64,000 nucleotides of DNA from Deltaproteobacteria bacterium (GTDB lineage Bacteria > Myxococcota_A > Polyangia > JAAYKL01). The translations under genes and the position numbers were made by a program. The stretch spans positions 80,297 to 144,296 of the forward strand of contig JAFGQN010000064.1 of NCBI GenBank assembly GCA_016935665.1. Reading direction: 5' to 3'. How positions within the stretch are numbered: position 1 is the stretch's first letter; each line of letters starts with the position of its first letter. The notes under the pieces are model-generated. The model made no database searches. It was not told where the DNA came from and worked only from the letters and a program-made list of their open reading frames with translations. This document shows, piece by piece, positions 1 through 9,110 of the stretch.

Positions 1-129
1 GCGTTGGAGTATGCATTGATCGCAGGACTGGTCGCTTTGGCGATTATTTTTGGGGCAACTCAGCTAGGGACAAATATGAACTCATCGTTCAACACTTCTG
101 CGACTCAGGTAAAGACTGCTAGCGAGTAA
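1..129 (+). CDS. Flp-type pilin, C-terminal part (cut by window edge)
   Basis: The frame is open from base 1 and ends at a TAA at 127-129. The 42 visible residues begin ALEYALIAGLVALAIIF, the hydrophobic N-terminal helix of Flp/Fap pilins with the Glu expected just after the prepilin cleavage site (the E in LEYALIAG), followed by a short Ser/Thr-rich tail. In the family this is the major subunit of the Tad pilus, cleaved by the TadV peptidase and polymerised at the inner membrane. The complete Tad machinery follows downstream on the same strand. The start codon and leader peptide lie outside the window. Confidence 0.85.
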   Translation, partial: ALEYALIAGLVALAIIFGATQLGTNMNSSFNTSATQVKTASE

Positions 130-263
130 AATTAACTGTCGAGGCTTCTTGGTGTCAACAGATGACACAATATTCTCTTCTCCTTTCGGAAGCATTGCTA
201 TTTTTGGGAGGCAGCAATGGTTTCCGTTGGGAGAAGAGAGCGTCTCTAAAGGGGGATGTTCTC

Positions 264-731
264 GTGTTTGGAAAACGCAAAATGAAAACGCAGATGGAGT
301 CAAACGCGACCCGAAACCAGGCAACGTTCCCGGCCAAACGGCATTCCGAAAGGGGCGTGGCAGCCCTTGAGCTGGCCATCCTCATGCCCCTTTTATTAAT
401 GATATTATTTGGGATTATCGACTGGGGATATGTTTTTTACGTGGACTTGACGATGACCAATGGGGTTCGGGAAGGGGCCAGAGTTGGCGTCACCCGCAAC
501 ACCATCGCCATAGCGGAAGCAGATGCGAAAACGGCAGCCACCAATTATGTGTCGACACTTGGAACGCACAACAACATTGTGATTTCTGCCGCCATGACTG
601 GGACGGAACAACTGAGTGTGGAAGCGAGAATTGACGATTTTCAGCCGCTTGTTGGATTTTTGCCGGATTCGGCGTTGCCGTCAAAGTTAACCACCCAGGC
701 TTCAATGAGATGGGAGCTTTCGGGTGAATAA
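264..731 (+). CDS. tadE: TadE-like minor pseudopilin
   Basis: A TadE-family protein. After a basic N-terminus comes ERGVAALELAILMPLLLMI, the typical RGxAxxE pseudopilin motif and transmembrane helix, followed by a periplasmic domain of about 110 residues. TadE proteins are minor pilin-like subunits of the Tad pilus and are cleaved by the prepilin peptidase. The frame is open from 162, but a GGGGGA Shine-Dalgarno 7 nt before the GTG at 264 favours that start; ATG at 282 is an alternative. It lies between the pilin and cpaB, 12 nt before the latter, so it is probably in the same operon. Confidence 0.8.
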   Translation: MFGKRKMKTQMESNATRNQATFPAKRHSERGVAALELAILMPLLLMILFGIIDWGYVFYVDLTMTNGVREGARVGVTRNTIAIAEADAKTAATNYVSTLGTHNNIVISAAMTGTEQLSVEARIDDFQPLVGFLPDSALPSKLTTQASMRWELSGE

Positions 732-743
732 AGGAAAGCTGAA

Positions 744-1769
744 ATGAATACTGCAACGAACTCGCCAGAGGCGAAGATTGTAGGTAAAAATCGATTAAAA
801 GCCATAGCGTTTTTTCTGCTGGCTGCGGTGGTCGGGATTGCCGGACTGTTTCTGATTATGCGTTATATGGACCAGATAAAACTAGGCGCATTTGGCAGCG
901 GAAACGGAGAAAATGTTGCCGTGGCAACGGTTCCGGTGGTCGTGGCATCTGTGGATTTACCCATCGCCACATCGCTTCAAGCCAAGCATTTAAAAGTGGT
1001 TAGATGGCCCAAAGACAATGTGCCGGAGGGCGTCCGAACCGCCGTTCAGTCGTTGACTGGTTCGACCACACTGCAGGCCATAGTGAAAGGAGAGCCCATA
1101 TTGTCCAGCCGCGTTGCCGGTCCCGAAAACGAAGGAATGGCCGCATTGCTGACCGTTGGCAAACGCGCCATGGCGGTGCAGGTGGATTCCGTGGTGGGAG
1201 TGGCGGGATTTGTGCGCCCAGGAGACTTTGTTGATGTGATCACGACAATGACACCGGATGATGAAACACGGGAGCAAATGGAAAACGCCGCGGCAAAGGT
1301 GTCGAAAATTATATTGCAGAACATTCGAGTTCTGGCCGTGGGAGAACATCTCGAAACAGAAAATCGCAAGCCAACGAAAGTGAAAGTGGTGACGTTGGAA
1401 GTGGATGCCGCGCAGTCCGAGAAGTTGGCGCTCGGCAGTCAGCATGGGAAAATACAGTTGACCATGAGATCCCGTATTGACCAGGAACAACAGGAGACTG
1501 TTGGTGTGACTCCTTTGGCATTGCTGGCCCCGGATGCGGAAGAACTGGAAACTCAGGCGGTGGCGCCGCAGGACACAGTCGCGGCGATTGATAAAAAAGC
1601 GGACAAGGAAGAGTATAAACGCAAGGCGAAACATCGTCGCCGCGACAAAGTGGAGTCAAAACCGGAAGAGCCGGTGGTTCGCCCGAATAAACCGGAAGAG
1701 CCTGTGGTTGAGATTCTGCGCGGTGGTACGGTAGAGAAGCGCAAACTCATGCAGAGCAAAGAGAATTGA
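744..1769 (+). CDS. cpaB: Flp pilus assembly protein CpaB/RcpC
   Basis: CpaB/RcpC, the periplasmic partner of the Tad secretin. There is one N-terminal membrane anchor at about residues 25-43, then a SAF-like domain (VVVASVDLPIATSLQAKHLK region), then the RcpC domain with the motif VGVAGFVRPGDFVDVI typical of this family. The last 80 residues are very charged, Lys/Arg/Glu-rich, with a duplicated PEEPVV element; this tail is longer than usual. The start has an AGGAAAG ribosome site. The gene sits between tadE and the secretin gene, as in many Tad loci. Confidence 0.9.
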   Translation: MNTATNSPEAKIVGKNRLKAIAFFLLAAVVGIAGLFLIMRYMDQIKLGAFGSGNGENVAVATVPVVVASVDLPIATSLQAKHLKVVRWPKDNVPEGVRTAVQSLTGSTTLQAIVKGEPILSSRVAGPENEGMAALLTVGKRAMAVQVDSVVGVAGFVRPGDFVDVITTMTPDDETREQMENAAAKVSKIILQNIRVLAVGEHLETENRKPTKVKVVTLEVDAAQSEKLALGSQHGKIQLTMRSRIDQEQQETVGVTPLALLAPDAEELETQAVAPQDTVAAIDKKADKEEYKRKAKHRRRDKVESKPEEPVVRPNKPEEPVVEILRGGTVEKRKLMQSKEN

Positions 1770-1882
1770 AAATTTCGAAGCCCCAAACTGGCACGTCGCG
1801 AAAAATACAATAAATAACAAGGTACAGGAAAACGAGTAAAGCCAAATGAGTTGCTCGAGCAGCCGTCATACGGGGGGTATTG

Positions 1883-3496
1883 ATGGAAATGCGTTTGAGA
1901 TTCTGTTTATGTGTTCTGACAACCTTGTACACAGGGAACGTTCAGGCTCAGGGTGTTCGGGATGTATCTGCATCTCCATCCGCATCCTCGAATGAGATTG
2001 AACAGGGGAATGATAGTGAGGGGGAGGGGGGGGCCGGGCAAACGACCATCCAGACGCGCTTTGAAGATGATGTCAGTAAAGAACTGAGTCTGGAGGTGGG
2101 GCAAACCCGTCTGGTGCACATTTCCAAAAAAATCATTCGCGTGTCCGTTGCAGAACCGGATGTGGCCGACCTGCAGGTGGTGACAAAAAAACAAATGCTG
2201 ATAACTGCCAAAGCAGTGGGCTATACTCATTTGATTGTCTGGAGTGAAGACGACAACCCAGTGGTGTTGGCGGTGAGCGTGACGCGAAATCTGGATCAGT
2301 TGCGCAAGCAATTCGTCGAGTTGTTTCCCAAAGAAGATATTCAAATCAGTGCAGTGGGTGATTTGCTGGTGCTTTCGGGTACTGTCAGCGATCTTAGAAT
2401 TCCGGCGCGTGCTGCGGAAGTGGCATCGTTGCATACGGATAGGCTGGCCAATCTGATTCAGGTAGTGGGAGATCAGCAGGTTCAGCTGGATGTGCGGTTT
2501 GCCGAAGTATCCCGCACCGGCATGCGCAAAACCGGTGTGAATTTTCTTTGGGGCGATTCGCAGGAGGGATATGTGGGCGGTCAGGCCAGCTCGGGCACAT
2601 CCCCCGGGCAGTATCTGCGGGGGGATGGCGCCATTCCGGGTACCGGCGATGCGCGAATCCCCCTCGTTCCCGGCCCCGTTCATGGGGATGCATTCAATCT
2701 GTTTTTTTCGTCCGGTTTAAAAGGATATCCGTTTAGCGCCATACTCAGCATTATGGTGCAGGAAGGACTCGCCAAAGTGTTGGCGGAACCTTCATTAACC
2801 GCATTGAGTGGCCAGGATGCGGAATTTCATGCGGGTGGTGAGGTCCCCATAATTGTGTCTGAGGAACTGGGGCGAGTGCGCATGGAGTACAAAAAATACG
2901 GCGTGTTGCTCAAGTTCACTCCAACGGTTCTGGGCGAAAAGGCCATGAGTCTGAAACTGGAAGTGGAAGTGAGCGAGCCCGATACCAACGCGGGTATTGT
3001 CGCATCGGGATTTCAGGTGCCTGGATTTAAAACCCGTCGCAGCGAAACCACGATACGCCTCGCCGATGGCCAGAGTTTCGCCATTGCCGGACTCCTGTCC
3101 GATTCCTCCCGCCATTGGGTGAGTAAAGTCCCCATCCTTGGAGATATTCCAATATTGGGCGCCCTGTTTCGGTCCAGCGCGTATCAGCGGGAAGAAACAG
3201 AACTGTTGATGGTCGTTACCGGTCATTTGGTACATCCTGTCCAGAAGGAAAAGTTTCCCTCATTACCTGGGGAGGATGAGTTTAACGATCCCAGTGACTT
3301 TCGTCTTTTCCTTTTGGGCAGCATCAAACCAAAGAAAGTAAAAAAAGAGAATCGCCGTAATGATGCCAGGGCCACTTCTGCACGCCCCGCGCTCGAAACC
3401 GGGAATTATCAGAAGAGAACAAATACAAAGAGCAGCGCCCCTGAGCGGAAGCTGGCTGAGGGACCCCTTGGTCCTGTGGGATTTATTCGAAACTGA
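1883..3496 (+). CDS. cpaC: Tad secretin CpaC/RcpA
   Basis: Type II/III secretin-family outer membrane channel for the Flp pilus. After a signal peptide there is a pilus-type N-terminal domain (SLEVGQTRLVHISKKIIRVSV), a BON/N1-like stretch, and a C-terminal secretin domain that includes VLAEPSLTALSGQDAEFHAGGE and VPILGDIPILGALFRS, both classical secretin motifs. A Lys/Arg-rich tail of about 60 residues follows. ATG at 1883 was preferred to the TTG one codon earlier because a GGGGGG ribosome site precedes it. It ends 25 nt before tadZ. Confidence 0.93.
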   Translation: MEMRLRFCLCVLTTLYTGNVQAQGVRDVSASPSASSNEIEQGNDSEGEGGAGQTTIQTRFEDDVSKELSLEVGQTRLVHISKKIIRVSVAEPDVADLQVVTKKQMLITAKAVGYTHLIVWSEDDNPVVLAVSVTRNLDQLRKQFVELFPKEDIQISAVGDLLVLSGTVSDLRIPARAAEVASLHTDRLANLIQVVGDQQVQLDVRFAEVSRTGMRKTGVNFLWGDSQEGYVGGQASSGTSPGQYLRGDGAIPGTGDARIPLVPGPVHGDAFNLFFSSGLKGYPFSAILSIMVQEGLAKVLAEPSLTALSGQDAEFHAGGEVPIIVSEELGRVRMEYKKYGVLLKFTPTVLGEKAMSLKLEVEVSEPDTNAGIVASGFQVPGFKTRRSETTIRLADGQSFAIAGLLSDSSRHWVSKVPILGDIPILGALFRSSAYQREETELLMVVTGHLVHPVQKEKFPSLPGEDEFNDPSDFRLFLLGSIKPKKVKKENRRNDARATSARPALETGNYQKRTNTKSSAPERKLAEGPLGPVGFIRN

Positions 3497-3521
3497 TGCG
3501 ACAAGTCAGGATGATTGAATC

Positions 3522-4703
3522 ATGAGTGATGTACCAATTGATGTCATATTAATAGGACTGGATGAACAGCAGGAACAGTTGATAGAACGTAACCTGGGCG
3601 GGCAATTGAACGTGGTGGCCAGCGAACCCTCGCCGGAGCACGGCCTCACCACCATTGCGGCGAACCCGGATGCCATCGCACTGTTGTTTCTCGATGCCCA
3701 TCCCGAACAGATGTTGCGCTTGACGCATCAGGTGAGTTCCAGTCTGCAAACCGTGGTGGTGGTATTGTCCGCCACGCGGGATCCTCATCGAATCGTTCAG
3801 GTGATGAAAGCAGGGGCCAAAGACTATGCCATTATCAGTGATGACAATGTGAGTGACGTGGAGCGCGCCATTCACGAGTTGTCTGCACTGCACGAGCAGA
3901 TATTGAAAGACAAGCATGGCAAAGTGATTAGCGTGTTCAGTGCCAAAGGGGGCAGTGGCGCCACCACCGTCGCGGCCAATCTTGGAAATGTGCTGCAGCG
4001 AAATGGGTTGGAAAAAGGCAGGGAGCCGCGCAAAATAGTTCTGTTGGATTTCGATATGGATATGGGCGATTTGTCAATATTTCTCGACGTGCGCATCGGA
4101 TACAGCTATCAGGAAATCCTCGACAATATGTATCGACTCGATAGCGAGCTGTTGTATGGGTCGTTGACCCATCACAGTAACGGTCTTTATATTGTGTCCC
4201 ACTGCAACAATGTGGACGCCATGGAAACGGTCGCCGCAAAGGACCTGACGCGAATCGTGGTGTTTTTGAAACAGCATTTTGACTTTGTGATAATCGACGG
4301 TTTAAGAGGATTTTCCGAGAAATCGTTGGCGGCTCTCGATAACTCAGATCATATAGTGATCACCCTCACCCCGGATATTCCATCTTTGCGTAACGCCAAT
4401 CGAAGCCTGCAGATATTTGGACGACTGCGCTACACTGAAGAACATGTTCATCTTGTTTTGAATCGTTACAATAAAAAGCCAGGCATCACTGCTGATGAGA
4501 TGGCCGATGCATTGGGGCGTCCCATCACCTGCACTGTCGCCAACGATTTTCCCCTGGTCAATAAATCGGCGCATCAGGGAACAACCGCCGTGGATTTATC
4601 GCCCAAATCGAAAGTCGCAGCTGATTTTCAAAAACTGGGATACCTGTTTGTTGATGCGCCCAAACGCAGACGACGGAGCTTTTTACCATTTCGGAGGGCC
4701 TGA
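3522..4703 (+). CDS. tadZ: Pilus assembly ATPase CpaE/TadZ (ParA/MinD-like)
   Basis: CpaE/TadZ, which positions the Tad apparatus. The N-terminal about 120 residues form an atypical receiver-like domain (DVILIGLDEQQEQLIERN; VMKAGAKDYAI near its end). The C-terminal part is a ParA/MinD-type ATPase with deviant Walker A SAKGGSGATTVAANLG and a DFDMDMGDLSIFLD motif. The gene overlaps tadA by one base (stop TGA and start ATG share the A at 4703), so translation is probably coupled. Confidence 0.9.
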   Translation: MSDVPIDVILIGLDEQQEQLIERNLGGQLNVVASEPSPEHGLTTIAANPDAIALLFLDAHPEQMLRLTHQVSSSLQTVVVVLSATRDPHRIVQVMKAGAKDYAIISDDNVSDVERAIHELSALHEQILKDKHGKVISVFSAKGGSGATTVAANLGNVLQRNGLEKGREPRKIVLLDFDMDMGDLSIFLDVRIGYSYQEILDNMYRLDSELLYGSLTHHSNGLYIVSHCNNVDAMETVAAKDLTRIVVFLKQHFDFVIIDGLRGFSEKSLAALDNSDHIVITLTPDIPSLRNANRSLQIFGRLRYTEEHVHLVLNRYNKKPGITADEMADALGRPITCTVANDFPLVNKSAHQGTTAVDLSPKSKVAADFQKLGYLFVDAPKRRRRSFLPFRRA

Positions 4704-6031
4704 TGGATTTGCACCAGCGTTTACAAAAAGGGAAGTCGAGGACCAATGATATTCAGGGACCGCCGGAAATGGTGCCTCATATTTATCAGCAGATTAAAGC
4801 CGAAATCCACAATCAGCTCATCGACGAACTGGATTTGTCCAAATTCGACGTGCTGGAAAGCGATGACCTGCAAAAGGAATTGCGGGGGGCCATTGAAGCG
4901 GTAGCGAATGTATCGGCGTTGCCGTTGAATCGACACGAACGAGAGCGTCTGGTTCAGGAAGTGATCGACGAAGTGACGGGCCTTGGCCCACTGGAACCGC
5001 TGTTGGCCGATCCGTCCATTTCGGATATTTTAGTCAACGGTTACAACACCGTGTACATTGAACGCAAGGGGCTGCTCAGTAAAGTCCCGGTCACCTTTCG
5101 CGATGACGCCCATCTCATGCAGATCATTAACCGGATTGTCACCCGTGTGGGGCGCCGGGTGGATGAGTCATCCCCCATGGTGGATGCGCGTCTGATGGAT
5201 GGTTCCCGCGTCAACGCCATCATTCCGCCTTTGGCGCTGGATGGACCGTCCCTGTCCATTCGCCGTTTTGGCACCAATCCGCTGACCATTGATAAACTGG
5301 TGCAAAACAACTCCATGACCGAAAATATGAAGCAGTTTCTGGCCGCCTGCGTTCGCGCCAGACTGAATGTCCTTATATCGGGTGGGACTGGCACCGGAAA
5401 GACAACATTGCTCAATGCCGTATCGGCGTTTATTCCCAACACAGAACGAATTGTAACCATCGAAGATGCAGCTGAGCTGCAGTTGCAGCAACCGCACGTG
5501 GTTCGATTGGAAACCCGACCCGCCAATATCGAAGGGAAAGGTGCAATTGTGGCCAGGGATTTGGTGGTGAATAGTCTGCGAATGCGACCGGATCGCATTA
5601 TTGTGGGAGAGGTGCGCAGCGCAGAGGTGATGGATATGCTGCAGGCGATGAATACCGGACACGAAGGCTCCATGACTACCGTACACGCCAACAGCCCGCG
5701 TGATTCGCTGGCGCGTCTGGTGGCCATGGCGGGTCTGTTCAGCGCGCACTTCAGCGAAACTCTAATGAATCACACCCTGGCCAGTGCACTTGATTTGGTG
5801 GTGCATATCAATCGGTTTTCAGACGGAACAAGGAAGGTGGTATCCATTTCGGAAATCAGCGGCATGGAAGGAAACGTGATTTCGTTGCAGGAGGTGTTTG
5901 CCTTCAGGCAGACAGGCGTGGACGCCGAGGGGCGCGCGTTGGGCAAGTTCATGGCCACCGGTATTCGACCGCGCTGCATGGAACGAATTGAGCGGGCCGG
6001 ATTTTCCTTTGATGGGACATTTACTTCATGA
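4703..6031 (+). CDS. tadA: Tad pilus secretion ATPase CpaF/TadA
   Basis: VirB11/GspE-family ATPase that drives Flp pilus assembly. The N-terminal helical region is followed by GPLEPLLADPSISDILVNG, a signature of CpaF proteins. The ATPase core has Walker A ISGGTGTGKTTLLNAVSAF, an Asp box (VTIEDAAELQL), Walker B RMRPDRIIVGEVRSAE and a His box GHEGSMTTVHANS. The 442-residue length is normal. It overlaps tadB by four bases (ATGA), so the two are translationally coupled. Confidence 0.95.
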   Translation: MDLHQRLQKGKSRTNDIQGPPEMVPHIYQQIKAEIHNQLIDELDLSKFDVLESDDLQKELRGAIEAVANVSALPLNRHERERLVQEVIDEVTGLGPLEPLLADPSISDILVNGYNTVYIERKGLLSKVPVTFRDDAHLMQIINRIVTRVGRRVDESSPMVDARLMDGSRVNAIIPPLALDGPSLSIRRFGTNPLTIDKLVQNNSMTENMKQFLAACVRARLNVLISGGTGTGKTTLLNAVSAFIPNTERIVTIEDAAELQLQQPHVVRLETRPANIEGKGAIVARDLVVNSLRMRPDRIIVGEVRSAEVMDMLQAMNTGHEGSMTTVHANSPRDSLARLVAMAGLFSAHFSETLMNHTLASALDLVVHINRFSDGTRKVVSISEISGMEGNVISLQEVFAFRQTGVDAEGRALGKFMATGIRPRCMERIERAGFSFDGTFTS

Positions 6032-6990
6032 ACGAAATCGCGATTTATATCGTTGTGGGGATAGCCATTCTGCTGGCGGCAGAGGCGGTGTACTTTATGG
6101 TGCGGTATCGGGGAGAGCGACAACGCGCCAACCTGAAACGCAAGCTGAATCAGCTGGGGGATGCGTCCAGTGTTTCGTTGTTGAAAGAGCATCGCATTGC
6201 CGATTCCCGGCGCATGGAGCGCTGGCTGTCAAAGCTGTCCTTTGTGCGTGCTCTGGAGAAGCTTATTTTGCAAACCGACCTGAGTTGGACGGTGGCCTCG
6301 ATGCTGGCGTACAGTCTGCTCATCGGGTTTTCGCTGGGGATGGTTGGCATTCTGCTGATTCCGCATCTTGTGGCTGTGGTGGTGTGTCTGGTTCTTTTTG
6401 GACTGTCTCTTCCGTTTTTTATTGTGCTTTCAGAACGATCAAAACGCGGTCGGAAAATTTCGACACAGCTTCCCGACGCACTGGATATGATGGCGCGATC
6501 TCTTCGCGCGGGGCACGGCACCGCTGCGGCATTCAAACTGGTGGCCACCGAGATGGCGCCTCCCATCGCAGTGGAGTTCGGACGATGCTTTGAAGAAAAC
6601 CGTGTGGGCGTGGACTTTAGAGAGGCGGTCTCCAGGATGACGCAACGTGTTCCCAGGAATATGGATTTAAAACTGTTTGCTGTGTCATTGATTATTCAAA
6701 ACGAGACCGGCGGAAACCTCATTGAAATTCTTGAAAAAATTTCAAGTACGGTGCGCGAGCGATTCAAGTTTTACGGCAAGTTGCGGGCGCTCACTGCGGA
6801 GGTGAAAGCGTCAGGATTTGTACTGGCGCTGCTGCCATTTTTGTTTACGGTGGTCATTATGACGATGAATCCCAAATATCTGGTGCCGCTGATGGAAGAA
6901 CCGTTGGGGCGCTTTATTGTCGCTGCTGCGATATTGCTTTGGATTGTGGGAGTGGTCAGTATCAACCGTCTCTCAAAGCTGGATTTGTAA
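6028..6990 (+). CDS. tadB: Tad inner-membrane platform protein TadB
   Basis: TadB, a GspF-domain protein. There is an N-terminal TM helix, two central TM helices at about residues 90-130, the T2SSF domain with QLPDALDMMARSLRAGHG (typical of TadB/TadC), and a C-terminal pair of TM helices. It pairs with TadC to form the platform on which the TadA motor acts. A four-base overlap with tadA; 25 nt separate it from tadC. Confidence 0.92.
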   Translation: MNEIAIYIVVGIAILLAAEAVYFMVRYRGERQRANLKRKLNQLGDASSVSLLKEHRIADSRRMERWLSKLSFVRALEKLILQTDLSWTVASMLAYSLLIGFSLGMVGILLIPHLVAVVVCLVLFGLSLPFFIVLSERSKRGRKISTQLPDALDMMARSLRAGHGTAAAFKLVATEMAPPIAVEFGRCFEENRVGVDFREAVSRMTQRVPRNMDLKLFAVSLIIQNETGGNLIEILEKISSTVRERFKFYGKLRALTAEVKASGFVLALLPFLFTVVIMTMNPKYLVPLMEEPLGRFIVAAAILLWIVGVVSINRLSKLDL

Positions 6991-7015
6991 CTGTGCGTTT
7001 ATAAAGGGGGGATAA

Positions 7016-7984
7016 ATGCAGGACATGCTGCCGTTCGTTGTGGCCCATGCCCGGGAAATCGCTGCGGGCGCGCTGGGTGTAATTGTTATCTTTCTCATAA
7101 CTATGGGCGTTCGAAGTTTACTGCACTCCCAATCTGAAGTGCTTAAGGATCGACTGCGTCGCTCTGTGGAAACGGATACGTCGCCCGTTGTCGAAGTGGT
7201 TGAACCATCAATGAGACAATCGTTCTTTGAGAGAATTGTCGGGGTTATCACTCAGGTGGCCAGACCTACCAGTGAAAAGGAGATGGGGCATTTGCAGCAA
7301 AAGCTGGCCCAGGCCGGTTTGCGTAAAAACAACCATTTGCTGTGGTATCTGGCCATCAAAATATTTTTGGCGCTGGTGCTGGTGCTTTTGGTCATTGGCG
7401 CAAACAGGTTGCGCAGCGAAGGGGTGGCGCATTTTCCATTTATATTGGTGTTCAGCATGATTCTTGGTTTTTACGCCCCGGGGGTTTGGTTACGCTCAAG
7501 GGTGACCAAAAATCAGCAGGCATTGAATCGTGCATTGCCGGATGCGTTGGATTTGCTGGTAACCTGTGTGGAAGCGGGCCTGGGATTGGATGCGGCGATG
7601 ATAAGAGTGGCCGAGGAAACATCTTTATCTGTGCCGTTGCTTTCAAACGAACTGCGCCAGGCGTCTCTGGAAATTCGGGCGGGGGCCTCGCGTGGAGAGG
7701 CGTTCAAGCGCATGGCATGGCGCACCGGTGTGGATGAAATTCAAAATCTCTCCGCTATTATTGTGCAGACCGAACGCTTTGGCACCTCAGTAGCACAGGC
7801 GCTGAGAGTAATGGCCGATGGGATGCGCATTCGGAGAATGCAGCTGGCAGAGGAAAGGGCGGCCACCGTGTCGGTGAAGATGACCATTCCCCTGGTATTT
7901 TGTATTTTCCCGTCGTTGCTCATGATCATTTTAGGGCCCGCGATTATCAAAATTTACCATTACCTGGTATCACAGGGAGGCTGA
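7016..7984 (+). CDS. tadC: Tad inner-membrane platform protein TadC
   Basis: Second GspF-domain platform protein. It has an N-terminal TM helix, a linker, two TM helices near residues 110-160, and the motif ALPDALDLLVTCVEAGLGLD that distinguishes TadC, followed by a C-terminal TM helix. A strong ribosome site (AGGGGGG) lies 5 nt before the ATG. It is one base from the tadD start, so it is part of the same operon. Confidence 0.92.
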   Translation: MQDMLPFVVAHAREIAAGALGVIVIFLITMGVRSLLHSQSEVLKDRLRRSVETDTSPVVEVVEPSMRQSFFERIVGVITQVARPTSEKEMGHLQQKLAQAGLRKNNHLLWYLAIKIFLALVLVLLVIGANRLRSEGVAHFPFILVFSMILGFYAPGVWLRSRVTKNQQALNRALPDALDLLVTCVEAGLGLDAAMIRVAEETSLSVPLLSNELRQASLEIRAGASRGEAFKRMAWRTGVDEIQNLSAIIVQTERFGTSVAQALRVMADGMRIRRMQLAEERAATVSVKMTIPLVFCIFPSLLMIILGPAIIKIYHYLVSQGG

Positions 7985-7985
7985 G

Positions 7986-8783
7986 ATGCGAAGTGCGATG
8001 ATCCCCCTTGCGTTGCTGTTGGTGGCTTGTGGCGGCAGTGCGCCCAAAGAGACCGTCTCCAAAACCGAAGTGGTTCCGGTTTGGGAGAGCGATGTGGAAA
8101 ACACCGCGTATGAATTTTACCGTTCTGTCAGTAAAACGCTGTTGCGGACCAATCAGCCGCGTCGGGCCTTAAAAACCATTTCCAAAATGATGCGGCAGCG
8201 CCCCAAAGAAGCGGAGCCGGTGTATCTGATGGCGCGCGCATATCTTGAGCTGGATGACGTGGCGTCTGCCAGGCGGTCGCTGAATCGGGTGATTGAACTG
8301 GATGACAAATATGCACCGGCCCATGCTCTATTGGGAATGAGCTTCGACATGACCGGCGAGCACGCCGCCGCCGTGCCGCATCACAAAGCGGCCATTGAAC
8401 TGGATCCGGATGATGCATCGTATTTGAACAACCTGGGATTCTGTTACTACCTGATGCGGGACTACAGACGCGCGGTTATTTTTTATCGCAAAGCGGTCGC
8501 CAAAGATCCGGGCGTACATCGCATTCATAATAATCTGGGATTTGCCCTTGCAAGACAGGGGAAAATGTCGCAGGCGCTCACCAGCTTCAAGCTGGCTGGG
8601 GTACCGGCTCAGGCGTATAATAATATGGGGTTTGTGCACGAGGAGCGGGGCGAATTGGAGCGGGCGTATAACTATTATCTGCAGGCATTGGAACTGGACC
8701 CGGTGCTGATGCAGGCGAGACGAAATCTGGAGCGGGTTTGCGCGGTACTGGGACGACCAATTCCACAACTGGAGGCACAGTAA
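7986..8783 (+). CDS. tadD: TPR lipoprotein TadD
   Basis: A lipoprotein (signal LALLLVACGG with the Cys of a lipobox) with about five tetratricopeptide repeats between residues 45 and 250, e.g. AYLELDDVASARRSLNRVIE and YLNNLGFCYYLMRDYRRAVI. TadD is an outer-membrane pilotin-like protein in characterised Tad systems. The stop codon TAA and the next gene's ATG share a base (8783). Confidence 0.88.
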   Translation: MRSAMIPLALLLVACGGSAPKETVSKTEVVPVWESDVENTAYEFYRSVSKTLLRTNQPRRALKTISKMMRQRPKEAEPVYLMARAYLELDDVASARRSLNRVIELDDKYAPAHALLGMSFDMTGEHAAAVPHHKAAIELDPDDASYLNNLGFCYYLMRDYRRAVIFYRKAVAKDPGVHRIHNNLGFALARQGKMSQALTSFKLAGVPAQAYNNMGFVHEERGELERAYNYYLQALELDPVLMQARRNLERVCAVLGRPIPQLEAQ

Positions 8784-9097
8784 TGAAAGTAATTTATATT
8801 CATCGACATTGGGCAGTGGCTGGAGTGATTTTTGCAATCGCATGTGTTGCCGTTTTTGTGGGGGGATGCACATCGAGGCAGCATATGGATTTAAACTATG
8901 GACACAGCAACGCTGCCGCTTTAGCTTCGCAGCGGGTATATCCCGGTTCGAGCAGTGCCCAGCCCAATGGCCTGGACTCCGAAGAGGCGGCCATCGTTCA
9001 CGATTCCTACCGCCGGAGTATCGGAAAAAAAGGGTCGTCCAAAGGCAGCAGTGAACCGGCGCGGGTGCTGCTGATAGAAGACGACAAGAAAAAGTGA
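8783..9097 (+). CDS. Small lipoprotein in Tad operon, function unknown
   Basis: A 104-residue protein with a signal peptide ending in VFVGGCTSR, a lipobox. The rest is hydrophilic, Ser/Lys-rich and probably disordered, ending in a Lys run. It does not match a Tad component that I recognise. The start overlaps the tadD stop by one base and it ends 13 nt before the TadG-like gene, so it is cotranscribed with the pilus genes. It could be an accessory of the secretin or of TadD; that is inferred only from position. Confidence 0.7.
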   Translation: MKVIYIHRHWAVAGVIFAIACVAVFVGGCTSRQHMDLNYGHSNAAALASQRVYPGSSSAQPNGLDSEEAAIVHDSYRRSIGKKGSSKGSSEPARVLLIEDDKKK

Positions 9098-9110
9098 AAG
9101 GACAAAGGTC